A DNA stretch of 64,000 nucleotides from Malania oleifera (Eukaryota > Streptophyta > Magnoliopsida > Santalales > Ximeniaceae). Each line of letters starts with the position of its first letter. The stretch's first letter is position 1. The DNA lies in NCBI RefSeq assembly GCF_029873635.1, contig NC_080425.1, positions 42,162,390 through 42,226,389 on the forward strand, read 5' to 3'. Below the pieces are notes generated by a model, which saw only the letters and a list, made by a program, of their open reading frames with translations, was not told where the DNA came from and made no database searches. Shown here in pieces: positions 26,601 to 40,863 of this stretch. A program made the translations under genes and the position numbers.

Positions 26601-29600
26601 GGGATCGTGTGTGCGCTCAGCACCATAGATTCTATCGGCAATACAGGCAAAAAGGTTACTTTTGGACGGGTGTCAAGGGTACCTAGCATGTGTAAAGGAG
26701 CCACCGCAGGATGAGTTAAAGCTCGAGGATATCCAAGTGGTTAATGAATTCCCAGAAGTATTCCCGGAAGACTTACCCGGTTTACCTTCTAATCGTGATG
26801 TGGAGCTCACTATTGAATTGCTTCCAAGAAAGGTACTGATTTCTAAAGCTCCATACCGGATGGCTTCGGCAGAACTTAAAGAGTTGAAGGAGCAGTTACA
26901 GGAACTACTAGATAAAGGCTTTATCAGACTTGGTATTTCGCCTTGGGGAGCTCTAGTGTTGCTCATGAAAAAGAAAGATGAACCAATGAAGATGTGCATT
27001 GACTACCATGAGATTAACAAGGTAACAATTAAGAACAGATACTCGTTGCCTCGTATAGATGATCTGTTTGACCAGTTGCAGGGAACGCAGGTCTTCCCTA
27101 AGATCGATCGACGGTCAGGGTATCATTAGGTGAAGGTTAAGTCTAAGGATGTGGTAAAGACTGCTTTTCGAACTAGATATGGCTACTACGAGTTTCTAGT
27201 CATGCCATTCGGGTTGACTAACGCTCTGGCGGTATTTATGGACCTAATGAACAAGGCTTTCTATGAATACCTAGACCAATTCGTGGTGGTGTTTATTGAC
27301 GATATTCTGGTATGCTCAAGGAGTCCAGAAGAGCATGAAAACCATATGAAATTGGTGCTTCAGGTACTACAGGAAAGGAAGTTGTATGCTAAGCTGAAGA
27401 AATGCGAGTTCTGGTTGGAACAGGTTGCATTTCTGGGTCATGTCATGTTGAGGGGTAGTATCTCAGTTGATCTAGGTAAGATTGAAGCAGTGGTTGACTA
27501 GGTGAAACCGAAGAGCGTGCAGGAGGTTTGGAATTTTCTAGGACTAGCAAGGTATTATCGTCGGTTCGTGGAGGGATTCTCTAAGTTATCTGACCCTCTG
27601 ACACGATTAACGAGGAAGTATGAGAAATTTGACTAGACCAATGAGTGCGAGCAAAGCTTCCAGGAGTTTAAACACCGACTGGTCACTGCTCTAGTTTTGA
27701 CCATCCCATTTGGGGATGGTGGTTTTGTATTTATATAGCAACGCATCTTTGAACGGTTTGGGATGTGTGCTGATGCAACAGGGGAAAGTGATTGCTAATG
27801 CTTCTCGCCAACTCAAGAAGTACGAGAAGACTTACCCTACAAATAATCTGGAGTTGGCGGTAGTGGTGTATGCGCTGAAGATTTTGAAGACACTACCTAT
27901 ATAACGAAAAGTGTGAGATCTTCACGGACCATAAGGGCCTCAAATATTTTTTCACGCAGAAGGAGTTGAATATAAGGCAGAGGAGCTGGCTTGAGCTGAT
28001 CAAGGACTACAATTGCACCATCAGTTATCACCCAGGAAGGGCTAATGTGGTAGCTGATGCGTTGAGTCAGAAGTCAGAACATGCGTCAATATCTGCGGTG
28101 GTAGATCAAACATCATATCAGAATGGATCTAGAAAGTCTCGGTATAGAATTGGTGGGTGGTAATCACCAGGCATTCATTGCTAGCTTGGTGATTCAACCG
28201 ACATTAGTTGAGAGAATTAAAGCCGCGCAGGCCAATGATGAGGAGTTAGTGAAGGTTGTAAAGAAAGTACAGAAGGGGTTGGCTGCAGATTTTAACATCT
28301 CTAATGATGGTGTATTGAGGTTTGGTACCAGGTTGTGTGTTCCAAACAACGAGGAGATAAAGAGGACAATTCTAGAGAGAGTCAGTCCGGTGGCGTACAA
28401 GATAGCATTACCCCCAGCACTATCTAGGATTCACGACGTGTTCCACGTGTCCATGCTTAGGAGTTATGTTCCTGATCCTTTGCATGTGATCAACTACGAG
28501 TCCTTGGAGCTCGGGGACACTTTAGCATATGAAGAAATACCAATTTAGATTCTAGACTGTAAGGAACGGAAGCTACGTACTAAGAAGATTCCGCTTGTGA
28601 AGGTACTTTGACGTAATCATGCAGTCAAGGAAGCTTCATGAGAGTTAGAGTTAGAGATAAGTCAGAAGTATCCTCAATTATTCAGAGATGCTCAGAGTTA
28701 GACAGGTAAGCAGAGTGGTACGTAAGTGGTTTGTTTGGTCTCCAAAAGAGCTTGTATTTGTAATCTCCCGAGACGTTATGTGTAACCACGGTATTCCTCC
28801 GCATTACGTGAGAGCAGGTAATAAATTTGGGACGGGGCTGCTATTTGGGTGGCCACCAGCTCTTCCTAAAGGCAGAGCAGTTAGAGTACGATGTGATAGA
28901 AACAGCTAGCAAATTTCACGGACGAAATTTTATAAGAAAGGGAGATTGTAGTAACCCGAACAAAAAAAATCTTGGAGGAGATATTTTTAGATATATATAT
29001 ATATATAAATATCTTAAAGGAGATATTTTAGATTACTTAAGGGCTAAGTTATGTTTATTATATAACTCTCTCTCTCTCTAAACTGTGAATTCACTCTCTC
29101 TCTCTCTCTCTCTCTCTCTAAGATCTCGGGCGGCTCGTTGTCCAAATAAACGATCCAACGTTACTACATGGATCAGCGGGTGAATCTCTACAATTCCTAT
29201 GGAGAAGAATCTTGATTTGAGGATTTTCGGGCTTTTACCCCAAAGTTGAGGTAAGGGTCGAAACGAGCCTAGTGACTTGTAGATCTGTACTAAATAGGGA
29301 GATGTTGACGCATGGTCTTTCGGTTTTAGGATTTGGGAATCCGTGTGGTTGTTTCGAGCCGTTTGGAGTGGTATTCGGGAACAGGTAAAGGGATTTGTTA
29401 ATATCAGTTATTTTTAAAATCTGATCCGATAGAATTGTAGGTTATGTTTATCGGATGTTTTGGTTACTTGTTTGGAAAATTTTATCAGGTGAGATTGCTG
29501 GCTTTTCGGGTGTATGGATTTCGAGAAAATTAGGATTTCGGGTATCGTCTCTATTTCTTTTTGAAAATTGTTTATTTGAATAAAACTAAAGTATAGAGAT

Positions 29601-32600
29601 GACCGTACCTTTATTTTTTGTTAAACTGTATTTTCGGATCAATTATCATATGATTGTTTAATTATCCAAATAGGTATGGCAAGAGAGGATATTTTGTAAT
29701 GATTGAGTTGTGATGTGTTTGAAATGAAATATAGGAACTGAAGTTCCAAACTGTTTTTAGGAATGGTGGTTACTGACATGCCAGTTTCATTACCACAGGG
29801 TCAATAATGACATGCTGATTTGATTCCGTGGGGTCAAGACATTCCGCATTAATACCATAGGGTCGTAAGACATGCCGGGTTAATATCGATGGTCGTAAAT
29901 TTCCGGTTTATGCCGAAGTGTGTGAAAACACTAGATTTGTGACGGTTCAATACCGTGGGTCAATAATGACATGCTGATTTTCCGGATTATGGTTACTAAA
30001 ACGCTAGTTCAATACTGTGGGGTCAATAATGACATGCCAGTTTGTCGGATTATCGTTACAAAAACGTCGGTTTAATACGGTGGGGTCAACAATGACATGC
30101 CGGTTTGCCGAATAATATCGAGAGTTGTGCAATGCCGGTTCAATACCGTGGGTCAATAATGACACTCCGGTTTTCTGAATTATGGTTACTAAAATGACAG
30201 TCCAATACCGTGGGGTCAATAATGACATGCCGGTTTGCTGGATAAGGGTTGTGGAATGCATGTTCAATATCGTGGGTCAACAATGACATGTCAGTTTGCC
30301 GGATTATACCGATGATTGTGAAATATACTGGAACTATTTGTGAAAATACTGAAAATGCGAAATGCTTTGTTTCTTATTGGAATAAAACTCATGTACCCAC
30401 ACACTGATATAACCTGATTCTCTCTTACTAAGAGGGATCTCACCCCAATCATATAAATCTGTTTCAGGTCCTTCAGGTAGCTGGACCTAGCGTTCTAGAG
30501 GGTTCTGGAGGGTATCCGCAAGCCCTATCAGGTAGGACCCTTATATTTATTGGTATCATGGATGTTTGTATGATACAGATACAGGTTAGGTTCTCAGATC
30601 ATAGCCTGGGGCCCACTTTCGGGGTTCAGGCCATGACAACTTGTGTTGTTTCAAACATGATAGAAGCATGTAGACGTGTGTAGACTACCGTGCACTCAAC
30701 AAGGTGACAATGCACAACAAGTACCTTATTCTGTTGATTGCTGATCTGCTTGATTAGCTGAGTGATGCCAAGTACTTCACTAAATTTGATTTGAGGTCAG
30801 GCTACTATCAAGTGAGAATTGCTGATGGGGATAAGCCGAAGACAACTTGGGCAACGCAGTATGGAGCATATGAGTTCTTGGTGATGTCATTCGGGTTAAC
30901 ATATGAGCCAGTGACGTTTTGTACCTTGATGAACCAGGTATTTCATGAGTACCTCAACAAGTTTGTCATGGTGTATCTGGATGATATTGTTGTCTATAGT
31001 TCTACTCTAGAGGAATATAAAGAGCATCTACAGAAGGTGTTCGATAGGCTGAAGGAGAACAGATATATGTGAAGAAATAGAAGTGCTATTTTGCTCAGCA
31101 AAACATCAAATTCCTTGCTCATGTGATTCATACTAGGATGGATATGGAGAAGGTGAGAGCTATTCAAGAATGGAAGATCCTAATGACAGTAAAGGAGCTG
31201 CATTCCTTTTTTGGTTTTTCCAACTATTATAAGAAGTTCGTAGAGGGGTACTTGAGGAGAACTACTCCTTGGACAGAACTACTGAATAAGGGTCAAGGGT
31301 GGAACTGGATAGAGAAGTGTCAAGGAGCCTTTGATGACTAGAAGGATGCCATGATGAGAGATCCGGTATTTCTCTTCAAAACATCATGAAACCCTTCGAG
31401 GTACACACAAATGCATCGGACTACGCTCTTGCAGGAGTCTTATTACAAGAGGGGCATCCTAGTAAGTACGAGAGTCGTAAGCTTAGTGAAGCAGAACAGG
31501 AGTACTCAGCTCACGAGAAGGAGATGCTAGCACTGATCCATTATCTTCACATGTGGAGGCATTATCTACTTGGGTCAAGGTTCGTAGTGAAAACAAATAA
31601 CTCGGGTGTTAGCCACTTCTTCACATAGCCGAAGTTGTCACCCAAAGCAAGGCCAATGGCAATAATTCTTGGCAAAATTTGATTTCTCATTTAAGCACAA
31701 GGTGGGAAGGATGAACCAAGTTGCTAATACACTGAGCAGGAAGGCCGAGCTGGCAACCATATCGATGGTAAGACACTTAACGCTGAGTACAGTAACAATG
31801 ACGATGCAGGAGCGCATTAAGGAGAATTTAGCCAAAGATCCAGCTGTGCAAGACCTTATGAAGCTGACAAAAGCGGGGAAAGCACGTCAATTTTGGATGG
31901 AAGATGGATTATTGATGATCCATAGCAGCTGGCTCTTTGTTCCATGAGTTGGAGATCAGAGGAAAACACTACTGATAGAGGGTCATGATACCATGTGGAC
32001 CAGACATCCACGATGGTAGCGCACTTTGGCATTACTGAAGCAAAGGTATTATTAGCCACACATGCGTTAGGATGTGGTTGATTATATCCGAACTTGTCTC
32101 ACCTACCAACAAGACAAGGTGGAGCAGTAGAAGATTGTAGGGCTGTTAGAGTCCCTACCAGTACCATCCAAACCGTGGGAAAGTGTCTCACTGAACTTTA
32201 TCACCAACCTGCCCAGAGTGGGAGATGCAGGGTCTACATTTGTGGTTATAGACGGGTTTTCAAAGTACGATACATTTGAACGCACACCAAAGTACTATTC
32301 GACAGAGGAGACGACACAACTATTCTTTAAGAATATTATGAAGTATTGGGGAACTCCCTAAGATATCATCAGTGACCAAGACTCAAGATTCACCAAAAAT
32401 TTCTAGACAGAACTTTTCAAAATCCTCGGTTCACAACTTGACATCTCTTTGAGCTACCATCCACAAACAGACGGATAGACAGAGAGATTCAACGGGCTAC
32501 TAGAAGAGTACTTGAGCTATTTTGTCAACCCCAACTAGAAAAATTGGGTGCAACTACTTGATGTGGTTTGATTCTATTTCAATGCCCAAAAGAGCTCAAC

Positions 32601-35600
32601 AACCAACATAGGTCATTTTGAGTTGGTTATAGGCCAACAGCCGTTGTTGCCTCACATAGTGGACAAGCCGTACGTAGGAAAGAGTCCCAAAGCATTCATC
32701 ATCGCCAAAGAATGGAGACAGAATGCAGAGATTGCCCAAGCCTACCTAGAGAAAGCTTCTAAATGGATGAAGAAGTGGGCAGATCATGGGAGAAGACCGC
32801 AACACTTCAACTCAAGTGACTTGGTGCTTGTTAAGCTCAATCTTGAATAGATTAGGTCACTACAAGGATGAGATAGGAGACTATTTCATAAATATGAAAG
32901 ACCAGTCCCCATCTTGGCCAAAGTTAGGAAGGCCTCTTATAGAATTTACTCTCCGGCTTGGATGAAAGTGCATCCCATGTTTCATGTCAACCGCCTTAAG
33001 TCGTTCAATGTCAACACCAAAGATCCAAGCAGAAGACAATTAACCAAAGTAGAATTAAAGATAGTGCCGCCCGACAAACGAGAAGTTGAAGATAGCCTTG
33101 CAGACAGAGAGTTCACATCCTCAAGAGAGAAGCGACAGCAGTTCTTAGTAAAGTAGAAAGGCCTTGGCGACGAAGAAATTAGTTGGGTTTCTGCGGAAGA
33201 TATGCAACCATTCATGGAAAAAGTTTAAGTGTACCTAGTGTCAAAGTCTACGAGGACATGGAGAGATAAAGAAATGGTAAGTGACTCCCATTACATTTAA
33301 TTCAATAATTTTTAAACACTAAAAATAAACGTAGACAACAAGACTAGAACCTAGGACCTCTTGGTAACTTGGCTCTGATAGCATGCTAGTTTACTACTTC
33401 ACGTAAAAGCTTAGGTTGTTATGTTGTGGGCCAACAATGTATAAAGCTTTAGAAGTTAGCAGCTAATTTTGATTAGCCCTTATACCAATTAGATCTAAAC
33501 AATTCCTTCTTATATAGGGATTAGCATGACGAGGTATACATGGAGCAACCCCACAGGTATGTTGCTCAAGAGGAGAGTGGCAAGGTATGTTGCTCATTTA
33601 TGGCCTTAATTCAGTTTCATAGAATACTTCAACAAATTAATGTGGAGGTTTTCATTTTTGGCTTTGCATATTGCTACTTTGATCACTCGTATCTTTGTTA
33701 GCAAAAAGGAGACAAGTGGGGGTACTTCTAGTGGTTTATGTGGATGATATAGTTAGGACTGCAAACAAGTTGAGCTTTAACATGTTCAAGCTCAGCTTGG
33801 TAAACTAACGGCTCAGCTTGGGCTTGGGCTCAAATTGGAATGAGCTAAAAAATTTTGAGCTTGACCTCGGCTTAAATATTAACCTCTAAGCTCGGGCTCA
33901 AGCTCGCTTTTTTTATTTGGTTACAAAATATTTAATTTTTATTAACAAAAATATAATTGGTCCATTAGTAACAGTACAAGGTGCCGTTTTATAGGAAGGA
34001 ATAGGCTCTCACACATTTAGTGTAGTTGATTTGGGATGATAGAACCATAGAGAGGAAGAATCTGCTTTCTCTGAGTAGAAATATAACTTGTAGAATTGGC
34101 CTTCACATGAGTTTTCGAGGGAGTAGAAAATATAACTTGCAGAATTGGCCTTGGAATGAGTTTTCAAAGGAGCAGACTCAAGAATGGTAGACTTCAAGAA
34201 GTGAGTCATGAAGCATTTTCCATGTTGGGGAGCTTTTCTGCATTTGATTTCTTTCCATCCACTGGCTTGGATTATTGACATGTTGTTTAGGTCACCATTG
34301 GAGGCTTGAGAAAAGTCTCAATGATTTTGATGCTTTCTATCAACAGGTGCTTGATTACCACCTTGATACCTGGAGGGCCAAACAAGAAGACGAAGACACA
34401 AGAGATTGCAAATCCATCCCCGTCGCCCTCAATCTGAGCATCCATACCGATGGCAGAATCTTCACAGAACTTGGATAAAATTTGCCAATGTTCAGATGAG
34501 AAATTAAACCGTCAATGGCATGGTTTGCTCACAGGCTTTCCTTAAAACGCTACAATCAATCCTGGATAATGAGAATCCAAATCCATCGTAACTATTTATC
34601 GAAATGATAATGAAGAAGAAACGTGAATTAATGTCTAGAGCTTAATTCCAAAAAGAAAAACAGAGTTGAAGTAACTATTTTTGCTCTTTTTTTCTATTAA
34701 TAATTTAAGCTAATTAGAAAAGTCCACGAACAAGCTTAATCCAAGCTAATTACCAACCCTCCAACCGAGCTGCTTATGAGCCAAAATGAGTCAAGCCTGT
34801 TTGTGTTCAAGCTGAAAACTGGACTTGGTAATTGCTCATTTTTATAATAAACGAGCTCTTACCGAGCTGAGCACTCAAAAGTGGCTTGGTTTGTTTGCAG
34901 CCCTAGATAAAATTATCATATGACCTTAGTGGGGTTGCATATGTAAAGTGTTGTCTTTGAAAGGATTTTAAAATTAAGGACCTCAACACACTTTTTTTGA
35001 ACCCCATATTGAGGTTGTATGGAGCAAGAAAGGTTTGAAACCATCTTAATGAAACTATGCCAGGGCTTTCTAAATGAGGTTGGTATTTTGGGAGCTAAAC
35101 CATCTAATACTCCTAGTGATCCCAATGTGAAGCTGTATTGAGATGTTGGACCTAACTTTGAAGACAAGCATCGGTATGAAAAATTGGTTGGCGAGCTGAT
35201 TGTTTGACTACCACTAGACCTATATCCAATGTTGTGGGTTGGTGAGTTAACTTATGCAGAATCCCAAGCAGACAGGGATGCTGTTTGTGGGATTCTTTGG
35301 TATCTCAAGAGTTCTCCCAGCCATGGTTTTATATTTCAACAAAATTGTCGAAATTTCCGATTTCCGTCACCCTCAAAATTGAAATGGCAGTCAATTTCCT
35401 TCTTGCATAATTTCCGTCGAAATCTCAATGAATCATCCAAAATTTATCGAAATCTTGATATTTTAGTGAAACTTGTCGAAAATTTAGCTATACAATGAAA
35501 TTTCCTCGGAATTCAAATGAAGGATTTAGAAGTGAAGTGAAATTTCTCTCTTAATTTATTTATCAAAACAAAAGATTATTACAAGTACTTTTGAAATTAT

Positions 35601-38600
35601 ATGAAAAAATAAATTTACAGCAACATTTTATTTAACCATTCATGTCTAAATTATTATCATTCGTATAATAAATAATATTTAAATGATTTATGAATTTCAT
35701 TTGTATTAACAAAATATGTTTAATGTACATTATCTTACAAATATCTTTGATGCACATACTACTATATTACAACTTTTCCACCTCGCACACAACATAGATG
35801 TATTTAATTTGTAATATATTAGTCCTAAAACTTATATTGTTATGTTTGTTAACCATTTCTAAAGTTTCACAAAATATTCCATGCTTTACTACTGATTTCT
35901 GTTATTTTTTCAAATCAAAATCAAAATTTCTGTCGAAATTTCTGCACTTTAAGTTCAAAATTTGAGTCAAAATCAAAACTTAAGACCTTGCTCGCAGCAA
36001 AGATTTGGTAGTTAAATGTAACAAAAATGTGACTAGATATTGTACATTTGAGAGTAGTAATCTTGCTATCTAGTGGGAACAAAAGACACGCTAGCAAAGA
36101 AAGATCCAGTGCTCAAGCAGGTATAATGCTATTTGAGTTAGTGCAGTCTCTTATGTCAGAGATGAATTTCTTGGTAACAAAGCATATGGATAAGTTTTGT
36201 GATAATCAGGTTTCATTGCTTGCAATCTTGCACTTCACTAGAGGGCAAAGCAGTGTCATTTTGTGAGGTATATTGTGATGAAAAAAGGTTTAGACAGTTC
36301 TATTTGTGAAGTATATAGAATATAGATATGCTAAGAGATGTGTTAGAAAAAAGCTTTGTTTAATTCTACCTTGTCTTATTGTTGTGACAAGCAGTGTTAG
36401 GCCATATCTCACCTCCGAGGGGCACTTTTGAGAGGCATGGGTTAATTTGTGCCTATTGTGCAAGTGTGGGGTATTTTTTAATATGGATTTAATTAATCAT
36501 ATAGGGTTGAGTCTAGAAAGAAAACAAAACATACAGTTCTCTCTACTCCTTTCTCTTTTCTCTTGCCTTAAAACCCCAAGTTCGTTATTTCTTCTTTAAT
36601 ATATTTAGATTCTTTTAGATTTAGAACTTCGTGTCAGAGCTTGGGTTCCCAAAGGTCTATGGTTCAAGCCCTATTATTTGCATATTCACCTATCTGCACC
36701 TGTTATGCATGTTAATATGTTAAGAGTACCCTGTTATGTTTATATTTGTGCGCCTGTTCAAGTTCATCTGTTTGCCTCCTCGCTTGCAAGTTAGGGTCAC
36801 ATGCAGGGGGGGGAGGGGGGGTATAGTGGAGTGTTGAATAGCTTGATTTAGATTATTGACCCTCAACCTAAAAACTTAAGTTTTTAGGCAAAAGGGTTGT
36901 CTAACAAATTCATTTCATTTTTATTATATTTTACAAAAGTCCTCCTCATTGAGACACTGTTAAACCCCTTCTTTCAGTTGACATTAATTAATATCTACAG
37001 CATTCAAGCCATCAATTTCTTCAAGGGTGCTTGAGTGAGCAGTAAAAAATTAATCAACAAAGAGAAGGAACAAGCCACTCTTTATGAATGATGGAAATAT
37101 AAATACAACCATCTATGAATAAGAGAGTGCAAGATGATAGAGAGTCATATTTTGTTGATGAGCACAAATCCTACACTTTATATTAGGTGACCATATGTGG
37201 TTTTGGTTCAATAGAGGGTAATCGAAGATTGGTCCAAAAATCATGAAGTACAATGCAGAAATTTATCCGCTTGAAATTGTATGTGTTTTTACTAAACATA
37301 ATTATGTGTTGATGCTTCAAAAAGACCATGCCATGACATTATGAACTTTGTGGGCTACTAGCTAGATACAGAATTAAAATGCATTTTCAAGAGCAGTTGC
37401 TGAGCTAGAAATTGATTTATTTGGAAATTTGAATGAAAGATTGTATGCAAGAGAAGAACATACCCACAAGCCAACCGAATGATTATCATAACATGATTCT
37501 TCATGAAACATGATTGTTGCTTTAATCCCCACTAAACAAATAAAAAATAAAAACATTATCAAGTGTGCCATAATTGAAAATAAATGCATTTAAAACAAGA
37601 ACAGCTAATCAAAAATTTATTTAATGCATATTTCGTCATAACTATCAATAGGAAAAAGAAATTTTTTCTGTTTAAGTTCTTCAAAGGGCTCAAACAGTCC
37701 TATCTAACTTCCCTGGATGGGTTTAGATTGAATCAGAACATATACTCCATATAACATTAAATAGAAATGGAATTTTTTCCTATTTTGTTGTCTTTCCCGG
37801 AAAATTGTAATAACAAGAAAATATTTAACTAAGGTACCATCGCTTGTAGCAAATGGACTATGACATGACTCATAATCTTAATTCCACTATAGTTATTACA
37901 AATTATTAATATTGTCTTTGCTTTTGTGTAAAGGTATTAACGCGTTTTTACTCCATTCCTTTGGCATTTTCTTAGTTTTCATAATAGTGTTACATAGATT
38001 ATTTAACCATGTACTTTCTTTTAACCCCTAAGCATTTCCAAACTTCTATTGGTATGTTATCTAGTCCTATAGATTTCCCACTTTTCATTATTTTTAAAGT
38101 CATCTTTACTTCAAGGACTCCAATTTTGCGAATAAATCCCTTATTTATAGTATTTTCCTCATTTGTCACTTCCAAGTTCAAGCGTTTAGTTTGGTTTTCA
38201 TTAACCAACCTAGCAAAGTATCTACGCCATCTCTCTTTTAACTCTTCATCTTTAGTTATGGAAGTGTCATTCTCATCCTTTAAACATTTTACATTATCTG
38301 ACTCTCTGTATTTTCTTTCTCTAGTTCTAGCAAATTTATAAATGTCTCTTTCTCCATTTTTATCTAGTATAGCATATAAAGTATCATAAGCTTTATGTTT
38401 TGCTTCACCAATGACCTTTTTTGCATTTTTTGCCTCTTTATAAGGTTTTATACATTTCGACATCTTTGCCATGTTTTATACTAGTTTCTTTTGGTCCTAA
38501 TATCTTTTTGTACTTCTTGATCCCACCACCAACTTTCTTTACTAACCAAGTATCTTCCTTTGGACTAACCTAAAATCTCTTTTACTATCTCTGTAATAGA

Positions 38601-40824
38601 GTTAGCCATTCTCTTACAAACAATATTTGCATCCACCTTATCCCCTATTGTCCAATCACGCTCTTTGATCATTTTATCTTTAAATTCTACTATATTTTCT
38701 CCCTTCAAGCTCTAGCACCTAGTCCTCTCGTGTTGATTTATGTTACTCTTTCTCTTCCATTTTTTAGTATATATATCTAATACTATGACTCTATATTGTG
38801 TAGCCACACTTTCACCTAAGATAGCCCCACTCAGGTAATTATAATTTTAATAGTAATTATAAAAAAAATTAAGGACAAAAATAACTCCACTCACACAACC
38901 TAAGTACTAAAATAACATAGTCTTTTTTTTTAATAATAAAATAAGGTATATTAGATCAAGAAAGAGAAGTTACAAACTGAGGGGACAAGAAGTCCACCTG
39001 AAAAAATAAGAAAACATAAAAAGAAAAAAAGAAAGGATAGAAAAAATAAAGCAAAACATAGAATGTCAATAATCAGAAAGGACAATTAACCAAGGAAACC
39101 CCTTTTCAAACCCTTCCCTTCATAATTCACCCAGCACTTTAGATTTGCTAGCTCTGACGCTTCTTTGCTTCGAATTTACCCCAATAAATCACAATTCTGT
39201 TCCTCCAACATCACTCATTTTCAAATCCAATTAATCCAATATCTCTTGGCCTTCTAAATCCTTTCTAGAAATCACCACGTCTGGTGTAGGTAAAATACCA
39301 TCATTGCACTGCATTTTGTTCTCCAATCCCTTATTAAAACAGAAATCCCCTCCATCCTTCCAACGGTACTGGATGAACATATGAAATTGCCCAAGTTCAT
39401 CACATGATTCAAACACATAACTATTGTTCCCAAATTTCATCCAACAGCAAACCCGCATCACACAGGAACTCACTAAATTCATTACTGTCATCACCTGAAA
39501 AATCTCCCCATTTCTTTACCTCATTTTCTTTGCTAGTTCCATTGCTTCCAATTTCCTTCATCTTAACAAGTGCATCTTCCACAATACTCAAATTTCCTGC
39601 AGGATCTCTTAAAATATTTGGCCTTATCTCACCAGAATACTCTTCCTTCGCATCATATACTTTCCTCATTTCTGAACCCAAAAGAGCAGCCTTCCGAAGA
39701 GCATATACCTTTGGGCCATTGGATTTTTCAGATTTAAAACTTAAAGAAAGATGTTGTACCCAAACCAGCTTCTTTTTTTTTCATTGCTCTAGGATATACC
39801 AGCCACCCTTCTGCAAAACTAAAATCACTAACCAATCAGACACTTTTATAAATATCATCATTTTCTTCCTAAATGGTTTTCGAAACCAAGCTAAAGTCTT
39901 CTTGATAACACACTGAATGTTCATCAACTCTAAAGATGTAATTATTCACATCTTGAGATATCTCAAAGGTGCAATCAGGAGAGGTCTTTTATATTAGGAT
40001 TGAGGTCACATTTACATTCAGGGATATATAAATGCAGATTGAGATGGATCACCTTTCGGCAGAAGATCCATGACTAGGTATTGTATCTTTATTGGGGATA
40101 ATTTGGTTTCTTGGAAGAGTAAGAAAAAAGTTGTAGTGGCTAGGTCAAGTGTTGAGGCAGGGTATACGGCCATGGCTCACACTATAGGTGAACTTGTTTG
40201 GTTAAAGAACATGTTGGAGGCACATTCTTGATCTATGGAGTTGGTGTGTGATAACCAAGCTGCCATTCATGTTGATTTGAAACCATCTTCCATGAGCAAC
40301 CAAACACATTTAAGTTGACTGTCACTTTGTTTAGAAGAAACTTGTGCAAAAGCTCATTACAACCATTCATATGAAGTCTGAGATGCAACTTGCTGATTTA
40401 CTCACTAAAGCCTTGGGACGTGCTTGTGTTAAATTCATTTGTAACAAGCCTGGAGCATATGATATCTATCCAGCTTGAGGGTGAGTGTTAATGATTATTT
40501 TGGTCATTTATCATCATTAATATGTGATACAGTTCTCTTAGTTAGCGTGAGTTAGTAAGGGTATTATAGTCATCGGTATGTTTGATAAATATTATAAATA
40601 GAGGGAGAGACCAATCATTGAGATCAGGTCTCCATTTTTACCCAATTATTAACACTCTTCTAACAATTTTATTGAACAGAACCAATTAACAGACCAACAG
40701 CCTTAACCTAAGGGCACTCATTAAAAATAAAGAATATTTCTTCGAAGAGGTGCAGTTTGACAACTTCTATGATATTTGAATGGAAGTGTGAGAACTATTA
40801 TCTTATATTAAGACTCAAACATTC

Positions 40825-40863
<39 letters not shown>

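Larger units (their letters stand above)
16460..33270 (+). mobile_element. Chromodomain Gypsy relic (Gypsy A), broken and doubly interrupted
   Basis: Plus-strand pieces in Gypsy order: region before RT (about 16500-16620 and 23965-24140), RT (30650-31080), RT end and RNase H (31120-31640), integrase (about 31850-32560) and C-terminal chromodomain (about 33060-33230, ending with a WVSAED motif). It is interrupted by Copia 3 (16626-23959) and Gypsy B (24145-30638), each with target duplications that line up the flanks. No gag or LTR is seen, so both ends are incomplete. It has many breaks and is older than both inserts. The chromodomain puts it in the chromovirus group, Reina/Galadriel-like by general look (inference). 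Confidence 0.78.
33470..36330 (+). mobile_element. Copia RT/RNase H relic (Copia 4), broken and interrupted
   Basis: Fragments in Copia order: RT up to the YVDD box (33470-33750), later RT and connection (34920-35340), RNase H (about 36050-36300). A hAT miniature sits inside the RT (33754-34905) and an AT-rich repeat sits before the RNase H (about 35340-36000). No complete LTR is identified. Many breaks; old. Confidence 0.72.
8250..37463 (-). other. Giant MLO intron, 29.2 kb
   Basis: The intron is bounded by donor GTATGT (at 37463) and acceptor GTGCAG (at 8250). It is filled by at least four Copia and two Gypsy fossils, a solo LTR, a hAT miniature and TRIM copies, listed separately. The 8250-8820 part is plain AT-rich sequence. 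The minus-strand open frame at 8372-8569 matches no MLO segment. Confidence 0.85.

Noticed and set aside
30004-30267. Minus-strand frame with repeated peptide units
   Set aside because: Produced by the tandem array in the Gypsy B LTR.
37374-37589. 71-codon minus-strand frame starting [10 protein letters not shown]
   Set aside because: Wrong phase; the real coding segment here is the 68-bp MLO exon in another frame, with proper splice sites.
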